A stretch of DNA of 64,000 bases from Lethocerus indicus (Eukaryota; Arthropoda; Insecta; Hemiptera; Belostomatidae), in the NCBI GenBank assembly GCA_019843655.1, contig JACDQD010000005.1:1267575-1331574 (forward strand). The letters run 5' to 3'. The stretch's first letter is position 1; every line of letters starts with the position of its first letter. A model generated the notes under the pieces. It saw only the letters and a list, made by a program, of their open reading frames with translations, had not been told where the DNA came from and searched no databases. A program made the translations under genes and the position numbers. This document shows, one piece after another, positions 58,401 through 64,000 of this stretch.

Positions 58401-61400
58401 GACTGACATACTGACAAACACTACAGTACATGTGAAAGTGACAGTGGCAGTGAGGATGCCCCAGAAAAACATCAGTGCTAACAGTGACTACACAGCGCTA
58501 CTGAAGATGGCAAGCGTCAAACCCCGGTCTAGCAAAAGACCAAACCAGGGCGAGAGGAGACAGGAACATCACGAACCTACAGTATTCCAACCCTCGCAGA
58601 CCACAAAACGGGTATTCTAAACTAAGCACAATCCATTCAGGAGTATATATATATATGTGTGTTGTTTGTAGTTCTTTCGGACAGCTGTGCGTTAGCGCCG
58701 ACCAGAAGTGGAAGGGGATACTGAGGCAGTGTTGGGTGTCTGTGGGCGGCAGCGGCGAGGGTAAGGGCGGCGACACGCAGAGGGCGTGGGAGAGCATAGC
58801 GGTGACGATTACGGCCTCCTCGGTCACCAGCTCCAGGGCCAGGCACCACGACCTCCTCCACACCATACCCGAACACAATAGGACGGACATCGACCGCGAC
58901 TACCTCGATCAGATATCGGCCTACCTCAACCAGGTCACTTGCATATTATATCGACGCTTTTTACATTTCTAAATGTATATTTACTGTTCTTCCGACTCCT
59001 ATCTTTGATTTAGTCTTTTACCAGACCGGTTTCGGCCACTCGCTATCTTCAGTAGCGCTGTGAGCCACACGGGACGCCAAACTTGTCATATCAGAAAAAA
59101 ACTAACCGATCCCCATTTGGGGCCTACGCCACTTAATTTGGTTATTTCGTCAAAGATGAAGAATGATGACGTAAATTTCTTTAACGCGCTGACAAATTAA
59201 AGACACGGTAAAAGAGTTGGACGACGCACTCTCCAAGTAATTTTAGGCGGGATGACGGGAAAAGGGAACACTTGCATTCTGAGAACGGATAACTGAGAAA
59301 TATTCCAATTTATTGTCCTACAAAAATCAAGCATCGCTAAAAACAACTCAGCGGAGCACAATGTTCGGCCCTAAACCTGAACATTTGAGCTCGGGTCATT
59401 TTTCACTCCGTGAATTATTTGTCCAGATCGACCGTTAGCCTGTAGGTATCACACTGTATTAACCCTTTGCCCTCGAGGCGCTTTTCTGTCGGGTGAACCG
59501 GCAACTCGTACCGTAACTGTTACATCGTACCGTGATCACCATATATAGAACTGGATGATAACGTCTTCCCTTCTACTTTCCTTGCAGCGTTATTGTTAGT
59601 TTCCCTGTCAATAACTAATTCCTCGGTGAAAAATAATTTGAAAAAATCTATCGGTTCTTTTATGCGTGGAAATACGTGCGGTCCTACTTGTCTTTCACCG
59701 GATATAAACGGTATTCTTCTGCGGATTTCTTCGGATTCCGTGCAGACTGTCCATTCCGAAGGTTCAGTCTCTTCGGCTTCCGGATTCACTATCGTTTATT
59801 CGCATTTTTCCTCTTCTCACTCCTCTAACGTCATCGTCATCTTCATCACTTCCGTCTTCATTCTTACGGGCAAGCTGTAGTGATGTAATTTTGTTCGTTA
59901 CCGCCGAAAAATCGAACTCGTCTTCGCTATAAGTAATTTTTTCGTCGTATCCTGTACTTATCGGGGCTCTCGGTAATTTTGAAAGAAATGATGCGATCGA
60001 CAAGAAGGTCGAGTTTGAACCGATGTCGAAGCCGGAGTTCCGACCTTAAAAGACATTTTATCGCGGTGCTAAGACATGTCCTTTATTACGGATAACGCAC
60101 CCTTATAGCTATTTAGACACCGTGTAATATGATCTACAGATGGCCGAGTAGACCTTTCGAGCGATATTCCTTAGGTCGAACACAAATAAACGCATCGATT
60201 CAAATGGTCCCTGAGAGGCACCGCTCGAGCGCAAAGGGTTAAATGAAAAAAGTGGGCCCTCCGTTGAATGAGCTCGAGTATATCAACCGAAATTGAGCAT
60301 TGGGACTCGAAGTGGGGTATCGAAAAATCGATACTTTTTTCGTTTAATTTCAATTTGTTCCGCAGGCTTTCGAGAGCATCCACCATCCTCTTGGGCGGGC
60401 TTTGCACGAACTGGTTGAGGCGTACACGACTACGTACGGCGGTGTCCTCGTCCACCCTCTCCTGTTGTCGCAGGCCGTCGCCGAACTCCATTCCATAACC
60501 TTCCGCCTCTACCAGCTGGTCAGGTTATTGTTCCCGGCTCTGCCCCAATACTCACCGCCGCACAACTCCACCACCTCCTGTTCAACGACCAACGAGTAAA
60601 ATACATTTTTCACTGTTCAAATCAACCACGATATTACGGTTTCTTATCTCTTAAACGGGGTCTTAATCCGGCGTGCGGATTAACGATATACCTCACCGCC
60701 GCATATACATAGGGCTGGCAACTAAGTAATTGCGGAATTCACCGACAAGTGGCGTTGTACATTTTCTTAAGTACGTCAGTACATCTTTGCACAGATAAGA
60801 CTCTTCGATACGTCATTATTCCGTCCTTTCTGAAACATTCCGTATCGAAATTACATCGACCGGTCGAATTGTGTGTGCGCCCCATAAAATGGTAAAACAC
60901 GGTGAATGAAAGTGAGCATTTCCTTCACATTTTGCTTTTTTTATTTTCGCAAAGGTGTTAGTGCCTCGCGGGCTCATATAGAGTTGTACACCGCGTACGG
61001 TGATGAAGCCTTAAAAGAACTCACCGACAAAGTGGCGTACGTCAGTACATCTTTGCGCAGATAAGCCGTAGACGGTTTCGAATGCGCGTATGAGATACAT
61101 TCGGCTTCTCTGCAATGTCCCAGTGTTGAACTGTGGCTTTTATTCGGTCATCGACCTCCACTGGACATCGGGAACGCTCCTCGCCTTTTAACGAAAAATC
61201 CCCCGACCGGAATTTCGCGAACCGGTACCGACGCTGCCGTTCTTTTAAGGCTTCATCACAACTTTTTATGAGCCCGCGAGGCGTTAACACCTTCGCGAAA
61301 ATAAAAAAGCGAAATGTGACGGAAATTCTCGCTTTCGTTCACTGTGTTTTAGCACGCACACAATTCAACCGGTCGATGTAATTTTGATACCGAATGTTTA

Positions 61401-63334
61401 AGAAAGGACCGAATAATGACGTATCGAAGAATCTTATCTGTGCAAAGATGCTGACCAATTAAAAAATATGTACAACGCCACTTGTCGGTGAATTCCGCAG
61501 TTATTTAGTTGCCGACCCGACAGATGACGGAACCGGTAGACCTTCCGAAACTTTGAAAGCGAACCGCAACAACGCTCCGCTTGTTTCAGCAACGATATCG
61601 TCAGCATGACCGGTCTTCTACACCCGATAATACTTCCGAAGCTGTATTCTTCGCTGCTCGTCCTATATTCGCTGCATTACAAAAACGAAGACGTCACCTA
61701 CTGGAAACGGCTCCTCAAGTGGAACCGACATCCGGATTCGACGCTGATGGCGTTTCTCGGTATAGACAGGTAATGTGTGTCCCTTTTTTGCTACAAGTGG
61801 TACGAGGTCTGTTCAAAAAGTATCGCGAATTTTAGATTTCCGAAATATAAGTATATTCAATCTACGGTTTTTTTTTTGTAGCCTCGTGTTTGTAAACGCG
61901 TATCTCTCAGTTATGCCGACAATTTCAGCCGTCGTTAATGTTCAGTTAATCTTTCAAAGGCGCTTTTCTTGAACGTTTTTTTGGTACCGAGAAAAAAAAA
62001 ACTGTAGAGCAACGATTGCGCAAATGTGTCATGTTTGTGATTGCGTTCGAAACGAATCTTCTGAACGAACGTTTGCAGGAAATTCTGGGCCGGCGAGGAC
62101 GGGAGCCTGAAGAAGGAGAGCCTCTTCGGCGCCGCCGTCGAAACTCTTCAGCAGCTGAAGACAACGTTTTCGCCCAAGGAAAAACTGAACGTAATACATA
62201 AAACGTTTCAGGAGATCAAAAAGGTAATGTCTCTAATTTACATTATTTCGTAGAAATTTCAATGACCGGAATTATCACTAACTTCACGCAGGTCTTTTGC
62301 CTAACCGGATTCGCCACTCGCCGGATCTCCAGTAGATCGTGTCTACTGTCACCGTCACGTAACACTTTACCGAGGAGGTTCTCTTTATTCAAGAATGAAT
62401 AATTCGTTTAATAAAATCAAAGATAATATTGAACAGTGGACAGTGGAAAAAACGATAACCTTGTCATTCGTCTTTTCACAAGAAACTAGACAAAGATACT
62501 GGATACTAGATACAAAAAATTAGTATAATAACAATAATTATATTAACCGTTTGGCCCCTATAACCACGAGTCCGACTCGTGGTAAAGAATTTGTGCCGTC
62601 TTAAAATTACTATTTGTACCTAAAAATTGTTTATTACTTCACGGCAGAACAGTTGAATGGCACGAGGGACCAATATTAGATACAAAAAAAAAAAATAGTA
62701 TAATAATAATTATATTAACAAGGGATAATTCAGATATTAGAACTACAAATGACGATATATTTCTCTTTTTTTTAATAATTTCGTACAAAATTAGATAAAA
62801 CAACAATTAGATAACAATATTAGATACAAAAAATAGTATAATTATAGTAACAAAAGATAATTCAGTAATAGAAATTTAAAGTAAATTCGTGAATATCTTT
62901 CACAGGAAAACAATACTAGGTAAAAAATTAGTGTAATAATAATTAATGGATGAGAATTCAACAATACAACTATATTGATTATTACGTACATAATGTGTTT
63001 ATGTATTCAGTAAAATAACAGGGAGCCGATTGAATTTTTCTTCTTGAAATTTCGAATTATCAGGATTCTGCCATCCTCCCTCACAGACCACAAAACAGGT
63101 ATATTAAATCGCTAATTTTTGACAGTGACAGTGGGCAGTGAGGATGTCCAGGCCGTTGATTCAGAGTTCGGCGAAGACTTCATCCTGACGATGGACATAC
63201 TCTTCCCCGTTTTCCAATACGTCGTCGTACGTTCTCACATCCAGGAACTCTGCTCGGAGATACACTTCATCGACGATTTCCAGGAGTGGCGCGACAAGAA
63301 CGGCGAGGAACACTTCATGTTCACGACGCTCAAG
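38357..63334 (+). CDS. Als2: Alsin (ALS2), sixteen exons, 3' end just outside
   Basis: Guanine-nucleotide exchange factor for Rab5 through its VPS9 domain, with a DH/PH module, acting on early endosomes. Exons: 38357-39534, 43726-43884, 46346-46612, 47917-48439, 49646-49818 (or from 49682), 50812-51001, 51986-52178, 53800-53979, 55410-55576, 56073-56182, 57047-57261, 58672-58933, 60366-60595, 61590-61769, 62079-62223 and 63152-63334. About 1452 residues with one missing base allowed in exon 8 (human: 1657). Order: RCC1-like region 1-535 (TWGNSQNGQLGLGD, AWGSNGQGQV), DH about 536-740, PH about 760-880 (SHWFILLSDVFVHV), MORN repeats about 890-1110 (GRLEWSDGKVYSGQF, YEGELREAGVFSGKGTLTF), VPS9 in the last 150 residues (LLHPIILPKLYSSLLVLY, DILFPVFQYVVVR). 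The visible end MFTTLK leaves only about a dozen residues in human. One GC-AG intron. Start: first in-frame ATG, after a two-codon uORF. Confidence 0.92.
39595..39985. mobile_element. Two degraded PLE arms (alsin intron 1)
   Basis: CTGCTGAAGACGCGCCCGAA with CCAAACCGGTGAGAGGAGAC at 39617-39672, and an inverted arm at 39785-39985 (GGTTTGGAATGCCACGGTTT, CTTCCGTCACCTCTCGCCAG). Confidence 0.65.
40778..43215. mobile_element. 2.4-kb element with ~400-bp inverted arms (alsin intron 1)
   Basis: The left arm (40778-41175) and right arm (about 42790-43215) are reverse complements with moderate divergence: AACTGGAAATTCGTAAGAAA / TTTCTTACAAGTATCCAGTT, AAATCTGGACGTACAATT / AATTGGGTGTCCAGATTT, CCCACTAGTAA / TTACTAGTGGG, TTTTCTGTACGTTAGCTAAT / ATTAGCTGACGTACAGAAAA. 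The 1.6-kb interior has no long ORF and no recognised domain. Confidence 0.75.
43253..43460. repeat. (TA)n blocks flanking a PLE arm
   Basis: TA runs at about 43253-43290 and 43418-43453 enclose CTGTAGGTTCGTGATGTTTC to CATCTTCAGTAGCAC, one PLE arm. The second TA run starts inside the PLE GCACTTTGGATG box. Confidence 0.8.
43726..43884 (+). CDS. Als2: alsin exon 2: RCC1 repeat
   Basis: LDWSCSEGSEEVAAERSGAL, RGEVWTWGNSQNGQLGLGD, TVRRHK. TTTCCAG acceptor, GTAAGT donor, phase 2 at both ends. Confidence 0.94.
43960..44725. mobile_element. Inverted-arm mariner derivative (alsin intron 2)
   Basis: Two oppositely oriented copies of the N-terminal part of a mariner transposase gene share a centre. 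CTGCAATGTCCCAGTGTTGG on the left mirrors CAACACTGGGACATTGCAGA on the right, and both outer ends carry the CACCGACA / ACAAGTGGCGTTGTACAT box. DEERS, VDDDxIKAI and HSSTxDIAE type residues show the family (cecropia/mauritiana-like). No intact transposase. Confidence 0.78.
44752..44901 (+). pseudogene. PLE endonuclease C-terminus, plus-strand copy
   Basis: DIIYSGHEAVSIDKSLRLL, QPGEKGEELDITENLEIF, KHKQNRIIPITR, stop. Nearly the same as the minus-strand copy at 36435-36629. Followed directly by the 3' end through 45140 (CTGCTGAAGATGGCGAGCGG-like box, GAGGAGACAGAAAC, CCCCTCGCAGACCAC), which fixes the orientation of the family. Confidence 0.65.
44902..45145 (+). mobile_element. PLE 3' end following its coding remnant
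   Basis: ATACCTATATATACACACGA, GATGCCCAAAAAACATCC, GCTACTGAAGATGGCGAGCG, GGTCTAGCAAAAGACC, CGAACCTACAGTATATTCC, ACCACACAAAACAGGTATAT. A single, uninverted 3' end. Confidence 0.75.
45146..46345. other. alsin intron 2, distal part: no gene seen
   Basis: AT-rich sequence with T-runs and a G-run at 45288-45297. A GGTTCGAATAT stretch at about 46131 resembles a SINE B-box. Nothing else supportable. Confidence 0.5.
46346..46612 (+). CDS. Als2: alsin exon 3: RCC1 repeats
   Basis: PVLVGGASHVGVVSVCCGSR, HCAAGCLDGRWVAWGSNGQG, ASRTLFLTNDAAALICSSS. Acceptor ACTGTTGCAG, donor GTAATA. Confidence 0.94.
46660..46920 (+). mobile_element. Mariner transposase fragment (alsin intron 3)
   Basis: ATGGCGTTGTACATATTTCT, AGACGAGGAGCGCTCTGGAC, CAACACTGGGACATTGCAGA, ACGTACTTAAAAATATGTAC. 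Same family as 43960 but a single copy without an inverted arm. Confidence 0.75.
47090..47850 (-). repeat. Interspersed repeat, reverse copies
   Basis: CCAGTCAAAAGTCCTTCCAG and GTCCTTAATGCTCCCCC at about 47290-47335 are reverse complements of boxes at 34030-34130. A second, more diverged unit follows to 47850. In alsin intron 3. Confidence 0.65.
47917..48439 (+). CDS. Als2: alsin exon 4: DH (RhoGEF) domain
   Basis: ERKELAEDGLSAKRV, then CARYTDLLHVTAGVASLLLE, FAYEHYLAAVCDVISTNGF and AFVQPLTHIAVYK, equivalent to the human LYEEYVSTVCNV and LPLSRLEEYR segments. Donor GTTTTT is weak but in phase 0. Confidence 0.9.
48520..49075. mobile_element. Inverted-arm mariner derivative (alsin intron 4)
   Basis: Ends GACTAAGCGATTGCGGAATT and CCCCAATTACTTAGTTGTTG. 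Outer inverted boxes CACCGACAAGTGGCGTTGTA / TACAACGCCACTTGTCGGTG. Right half encodes DEERSGRPVEVDDDRIKAII and DSDRHSSTLGHC in the plus sense. Confidence 0.8.
49248..49612. mobile_element. PLE inverted pair with target-site duplication (alsin intron 4)
   Basis: GAATTTACGATT precedes the left arm (at 49236) and follows the right arm (at 49614), marking a ~12-bp duplication. Left arm from ATACCTGTGTGTGTGGTCTG; right arm ends CACGAACCTACAG. Ends just upstream of exon 5. Confidence 0.82.
49646..49818 (+). CDS. Als2: alsin exon 5: DH/PH junction
   Basis: SLNLLSVVQGMVSRGGG, SRWESLLEAQEVKRKEAE, FWDTAGRLGDLFR; KRKEAE and FW are conserved with human. Two acceptors fit phase 0: GTGAGTCAG (49645), which gives the same spacing as human, and GGTGCAG (49681), which has a better pyrimidine tract. 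The donor is AG|GCGAGT. A PLE insertion ends about 35 bp upstream. Confidence 0.82.
49855..50190. repeat. Possible tRNA-derived SINE pieces (alsin intron 5)
   Basis: GGTTTGAATCG at about 49900 (plus) and GGTTCAACTCC at about 50175 (minus strand) both resemble the RNA polymerase III B-box. No good A-box or terminal tail is visible, so this is tentative. Confidence 0.35.
50262..50520. mobile_element. PLE inverted pair with target-site duplication (alsin intron 5)
   Basis: TTATAATGTGAAT lies left of the insertion and TTATAATGTGAAAT right of it. Arms: GATATACCTGTGTGTGGTCT to CCATCTTCAGTAGCG, then CTACTGAAGATGGCAG to CACACGAACCTTAC. Confidence 0.82.
50812..51001 (+). CDS. Als2: alsin exon 6: PH domain
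   Basis: TPSRRLVRESKSSPLTLHNA, SRFSSHWFILLSDVFVHVTG, HSLDTLWVD. Human equivalent: RRLLCES and RFSVNWFILFNDALVHA. Acceptor CCGGAACAG, donor GTTGGA. Confidence 0.93.
51140..51475. mobile_element. PLE inverted pair (alsin intron 6)
   Basis: CTGTAGGTTCGTGATGTTTC to TTTTTTGGGCATCC, then GATGCCCAAAAAACATCC to CCCCTCGCAGACCACACACA. The centre is about 25 bp, so this would fold into a long hairpin. Confidence 0.82.
51628..51870. mobile_element. Single PLE arm with interior remnant (alsin intron 6)
   Basis: GGGGTTGGAATACCGTAGAT, CGTCGATTTGGTCTTTCAC, CTTGTGGTGGTTGTCTG, GATTTCGTTAATCAG. No matching right arm. Confidence 0.6.
51986..52178 (+). CDS. Als2: alsin exon 7: PH end and MORN lead-in
   Basis: NALVVTMPEDSLTLLAGSS, DRTEWLHAFQSSVKAHLN, SYTFTKHPSYKEAKYT. 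Acceptor GTTGTTGAAG (pyrimidine-poor near the AG), donor GTACAG. Confidence 0.9.
52345..52745 (+). pseudogene. Degenerate DUF4817-type transposase
   Basis: After a GGTGTCCCAAAATTAACGC terminus, an ATG at 52453 gives MERYTIEQFVFVVEQYFKNN and ESLAATVSE, then a stop. Further on NIDEWMRIF and FFSDEAHYQRR appear. MERY-EQ-F-V--Y-KN-ES and FSDEAH are typical of the DUF4817/DDE transposases common in arthropods. Stops and a missing middle show it is a relic. Confidence 0.65.
53449..53610 (+). other. Coiled-coil exon-like open frame in alsin intron 7
   Basis: After an acceptor-like ATTCGCCTAG, the plus frame reads VRLELENTLQSADKDKEVAE, DKLECHKIQGTMELQQLRRE, IDTTRRKIHKS. It is charged, heptad-like and has no low-complexity bias. 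It is not part of alsin between PH and MORN in any relative I know. It could be an exon of a nested gene, a retro-copied exon or chance; family unknown. Confidence 0.35.
53800..53979 (+). CDS. Als2: alsin exon 8: MORN repeats, with 1-base deletion
   Basis: RWMTGKLEGHGRLEWSDGKV, YSGQFHNGLCHGSGRLEIPG, VYEGQWRDG. The frame then shifts near 53954-53957: the family-like continuation HNGLGTTR lies one frame away, and only that frame meets exon 9 in phase (AG + G gives Arg-Tyr). One base appears to be missing, as in diablo exon 9. Confidence 0.87.
54020..54358. mobile_element. PLE inverted pair (alsin intron 8)
   Basis: TGATATACCTGTGTGTGTGG to GTGTTTGTCAG, then AAAGTGCTAACAGTGACTAC to CATCACGAACCTACAG. 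The right arm begins inside the GGATGCCC box. Confidence 0.78.
54527..54775. repeat. Two-copy ~155-bp direct repeat (alsin intron 8)
   Basis: CCCTGACTTTTCCGTTCCCT, TTATATCCT, TTTTTATATCACGACTACAA and CTTCAGGCGGTTGAAAA occur at about 54531-54590 and again at about 54687-54750. Confidence 0.75.
55410..55576 (+). CDS. Als2: alsin exon 9: MORN repeats
   Basis: YENGDTYTGYYKDGHENGHG, KTGRFTSTQASVYVGEWSAG, LKHGYGVMINIGT. TTCTTCAG acceptor, GTAATA donor. Confidence 0.94.
55730..55875. repeat. Three-copy ~46-bp tandem repeat and (CA)n (alsin intron 9)
   Basis: GTTGCGGACGGGTCACGAGATATCT-like units (core TTGCGGACG, ACGAGATATC, AGCAAACTGACC) repeat three times. A (CA)n tract follows at about 55911-55935, with PLE boxes on both sides. 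Confidence 0.7.
56073..56182 (+). CDS. Als2: alsin exon 10: MORN repeat
   Basis: GEKYLGSWSNNMKNGSGLIV, DGIYYEGNFVQDVLT, matching human [20 protein letters not shown] and GLYYEGNF. Acceptor GTCTCAAG, donor GTAAGT. Too short to show as a long ORF. Confidence 0.93.
56183..57046. other. alsin intron 10: no feature recognised
   Basis: AT-rich, with homopolymer T runs. No transposon ends, repeats or coding signals were recognised. Confidence 0.5.
57047..57261 (+). CDS. Als2: alsin exon 11: last MORN repeats
   Basis: GHGVMMFDDGTHYEGEL, FSGKGTLTFSSGDTFEGTL, GAWNDGVKISGTLHKHL. The human line has SGKGTLTMPNGDYIEG and GSGIKITGTYFKPSL. Acceptor GTATTGTCGAG, donor GTCAGA. Confidence 0.93.
57610..57850. 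mobile_element. PLE inverted pair, short (alsin intron 11)
   Basis: ACGGTAGGGTTCGTGGCGTT, CCCGCCGGGAGCCGG and CGTCTTCAGTAGCGG at the left; GAAAGACCGAACCGGCGAGA and CCAACGTTATTCCAACCC at the right. Confidence 0.7.
57875..58030. repeat. ~155-bp duplicated segment, copy 1 (alsin intron 11)
   Basis: TGAGAATTCAACAATACAAC, TATATTGATTATTATGTACA and GCCGATTGAATTTTTCTTCT match 62880-63060 almost exactly. A PLE arm starts right after it. Confidence 0.85.
58035..58625. mobile_element. PLE inverted pair with interior and (TA)n (alsin intron 11)
   Basis: Like the copy at 22563 it keeps the GTCTTCGGATTTTGTTAATC interior. A (TA)n run at 58345-58396 has expanded between interior and right arm (ACTGACAAACACTACAG to CCCTCGCAGACCACAAAAC). 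Confidence 0.82.
58672..58933 (+). CDS. Als2: alsin exon 12: MORN-VPS9 linker
   Basis: FGQLCVSADQKWKGILRQCW, RAWESIAVTITASS, HTIPEHNRTDIDRDYLDQIS (human ADEKWKAVFDECW, KAWDNIAVALTTS). TTTGTAG acceptor, GTCACT donor. Confidence 0.93.
58990..59070. mobile_element. PLE arm scrap (alsin intron 12)
   Basis: TTTAGTCTTTTACCAGACCG, GTTTCGGCCACTCGC and ATCTTCAGTAGCGCTGTGAG only. Confidence 0.65.
59459..60242 (-). mobile_element. piggyBac-type element, 784 bp, TTAA ends (alsin intron 12)
   Basis: TTAACCCTTTGCCCTCGAG and CTCGAGCGCAAAGGGTTAA form the termini. The minus strand keeps an N-terminal transposase piece: acidic leader (DGSDEDDDDVRG), then RIPFISGERQVGPHVFPRIK and EPIDFFKLFFTEELVIDRET, typical of PGBD transposases. 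The DDD catalytic core is absent, so it is non-autonomous. Confidence 0.82.
60366..60595 (+). CDS. Als2: alsin exon 13
   Basis: HHPLGRALHELVEAYTTTYG, LLLSQAVAELHSI, FRLYQLVRLLFPALPQY, equivalent to human HPLGRLVETLVAVYRMTY and FQLVRFLFPELP. Ends GA before GTAAAA, where the reading otherwise runs into TAA. Confidence 0.93.
60712..61525. mobile_element. Inverted-arm mariner derivative, most complete (alsin intron 13)
   Basis: Termini GGGCTGGCAACTAAGTAATT and GCAGTTATTTAGTTGCCGAC form the inverted ends. Inside are CACCGACAAGTGGCGTTGTA and TACAACGCCACTTGTCGGTG. On the minus strand at 61290-61060: TPRGLIKSCDEALKERQRRY, RFAKFRSGDFSLKGEERSR and CPVEVDDRIKA, an N-terminal mariner transposase piece. 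Confidence 0.85.
61590..61769 (+). CDS. Als2: alsin exon 14: VPS9 domain
   Basis: MTGLLHPIILPKLYSSLLVL, YKNEDVTYWKRLLKWNRHPD, LMAFLGID; the human line is [20 protein letters not shown] and EEDIYWECVLRLNKQPD. CTTGTTTCAG acceptor, GTAATG donor. Confidence 0.94.
61800..61830. mobile_element. Mariner-type terminal fragment (alsin intron 14)
   Basis: ACGAGGTCTGTTCAAAAAGT followed by ATCGCGAA is the usual end of one insect mariner group. No second end is visible within the 309-bp intron. Confidence 0.5.
62079..62223 (+). CDS. Als2: alsin exon 15: VPS9 domain
   Basis: KFWAGEDGSLKKESLFGAAV, ETLQQLKTTFSPKEKLNVIH, KTFQEIKK. TTTGCAG acceptor, GTAATG donor, phase 0. Confidence 0.94.
62288..62380. mobile_element. 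PLE arm scrap (alsin intron 15)
   Basis: GCAGGTCTTTTGCCTAACCG, GATTCGCCACTCGCC and ATCTCCAGTAGATCG, heavily diverged. Confidence 0.5.
62880..63060. repeat. ~155-bp duplicated segment, copy 2 (alsin intron 15)
   Basis: Direct repeat of 57875-58030 with one ~40-bp insertion (ACTAGGTAAAAAATTAGTGT) resembling the local AGATACAAAAAATAGTATAA repeats at 62510-62850. Confidence 0.85.
63075..63151. mobile_element. PLE 3'-end piece abutting alsin exon 16
   Basis: CTCACAGACCACAAAACAGG and TATATTAAATC is the terminal box. It is followed by GACAGTGACAGTGGGCAGTG and AGGATGTCCAG, equivalent to the PLE stretch GACAGTGGGCAGTGAGGATG then CCCA. Exon 16 starts immediately after. Confidence 0.65.
63152..63334 (+). 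CDS. Als2: alsin exon 16: VPS9 end
   Basis: AVDSEFGEDFILTMDILFPV, FQYVVVRSHIQELCSEIHF, EEHFMFTTLK. GTAAAA donor in phase 0; the final exon (family: ACYYQIQ-type) was not found before 64000. If the donor is not used, translation reads on for 22 unrelated residues and stops at 63403. The acceptor GATGTCCAG lies in PLE-like sequence. Confidence 0.92.
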
Positions 63335-63699
63335 GTAAAACACGCGATCGTCGACAACGCTTCAATCTATAGGAACGAACTCTCGATCCTGTACGTTGAA
63401 TGAACAGTGGAAATGAAAATAAGAGAGGATTCGAAACTCTTTGAAAGCTCTCGAGAGGATCAGAAACAGGATTTTTGAAAAGTGTCGAGAAAAAAATATC
63501 GAAGACGCGATCGTAAAACGTTTTCCGAAAATTCCAATACTTGCCCCCGGAGAGGAAGTGAAAGTTTCATTACTAACCAGCCGATATAGTACTTCATTGC
63601 GCTGTATAAATCTAGTCGTAGGGAAAAAGTCGTGTAAATTCTCTAAGAAGATATGCGAGGAGAGAGACTGTGTTTAATCAGCGTTTTCTTGGTTTAACG

Positions 63700-63962
63700 T
63701 ACCTGTTTTGTGGTCTGCGAGGGGTTGGAATACGGTAGATTTCGTGCGTTTCTATCACCTGTTACCGGTTCGGTCTTTTGCCAGACCGGTTTCAGTACAG
63801 GCGACACAGTGACAGTGACAGTGCAGTGAGGAGGATGCGCGAAAAACATCAAAAGTGACTGACTGACACAGCGCTACTGAAGATGGCGAGCGGCCGAAAC
63901 CCCAGTCTAGCAAAAGACCGAACCGCCAAGAAGAAACAGAAACGCACAGAATCTACAAAATG
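63700..63962. mobile_element. PLE inverted pair (3' of alsin exon 16)
   Basis: ACCTGTTTTGTGGTCTGCGA to TTTTGCCAGACCGG, then GACAGTGCAGTGAGGAGG, CTACTGAAGATGGCGAGCGG and AAACAGAAACGCACAGAATC. Lies in the presumed last alsin intron or 3' flank. Confidence 0.75.
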
Positions 63963-64000
63963 GGTGAATGTTTGCACTAATGATTCCCTGACGATAGAAC

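Noticed and set aside
63335..63406. Read-through end of alsin (22 extra residues, then stop)
   Set aside because: A good GTAAAA donor follows the conserved MFTTLK, and the extra residues do not resemble the family C-terminus. A short last exon outside the window is more likely.

Overview
The window is eukaryotic, almost certainly insect (arthropod) nuclear DNA. Three intron-containing genes can be reconstructed by joining exons across canonical splice sites, and each reads like its insect orthologue. The GC-rich exons sit in AT-rich, transposon-filled non-coding DNA. There are no operons and no CRISPR array. The insect order cannot be fixed from the sequence alone.

Layout. (1) 1-11690 is satellite DNA. 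A 104-bp tandem satellite (about 1606-9290, roughly 70 units) lies between two arrays of a second satellite built from ~31-bp units, and these two flanking arrays are in opposite orientation. (2) 11831-16478, minus strand: exons 1-3 of POLR2C/Rpb3, an RNA polymerase II core subunit. Its third intron opens into the satellites, and the remaining exons must lie left of the window if the gene is intact. (3) 21093-33706, minus strand: a complete ten-exon diablo/KLHL20 gene (BTB-BACK-Kelch adaptor of a Cullin-3 ubiquitin ligase, about 600 aa), with one apparent 1-base deletion. (4) 38357-63334, plus strand: sixteen exons of alsin/ALS2 (RCC1-like, DH/PH, MORN and VPS9 domains; Rab5/Rac-type exchange factor). 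Only a short C-terminal end is missing, and there is again one apparent 1-base deletion. diablo and alsin are divergently arranged, with about 4.7 kb of mostly repeat DNA between their start codons.

Introns and spacers are dominated by mobile DNA. The commonest family is a Penelope-like retroelement (PLE). It is recognised from a decayed reverse-transcriptase fragment with an LPKIHK motif, two copies of an endonuclease C-terminus, and more than twenty short 3' ends, often in inverted pairs. Its 3' end carries a conserved stem-loop that resembles a hammerhead-ribozyme core. Others are inverted-arm mariner derivatives, piggyBac-type elements with TTAA ends, a DUF4817-type transposase relic, a GGCCCCCC/CACTGATAACC-ended MITE family, a 2.4-kb element with ~400-bp inverted arms, tRNA-derived SINE-like pieces, and many (TA)n tracts.

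The points most worth following up are: a polymerase gene intron that runs into at least 11.7 kb of satellite; a PLE fragment that appears to supply the 3' splice site of the last visible alsin exon; the hammerhead-like PLE ends; a GC-AG intron in alsin; and two single-base exon deletions that, with homopolymer contraction in parts of the satellite, suggest consensus errors in the assembly. I found no clearly new gene system. The candidates for novelty are the repeat structures.
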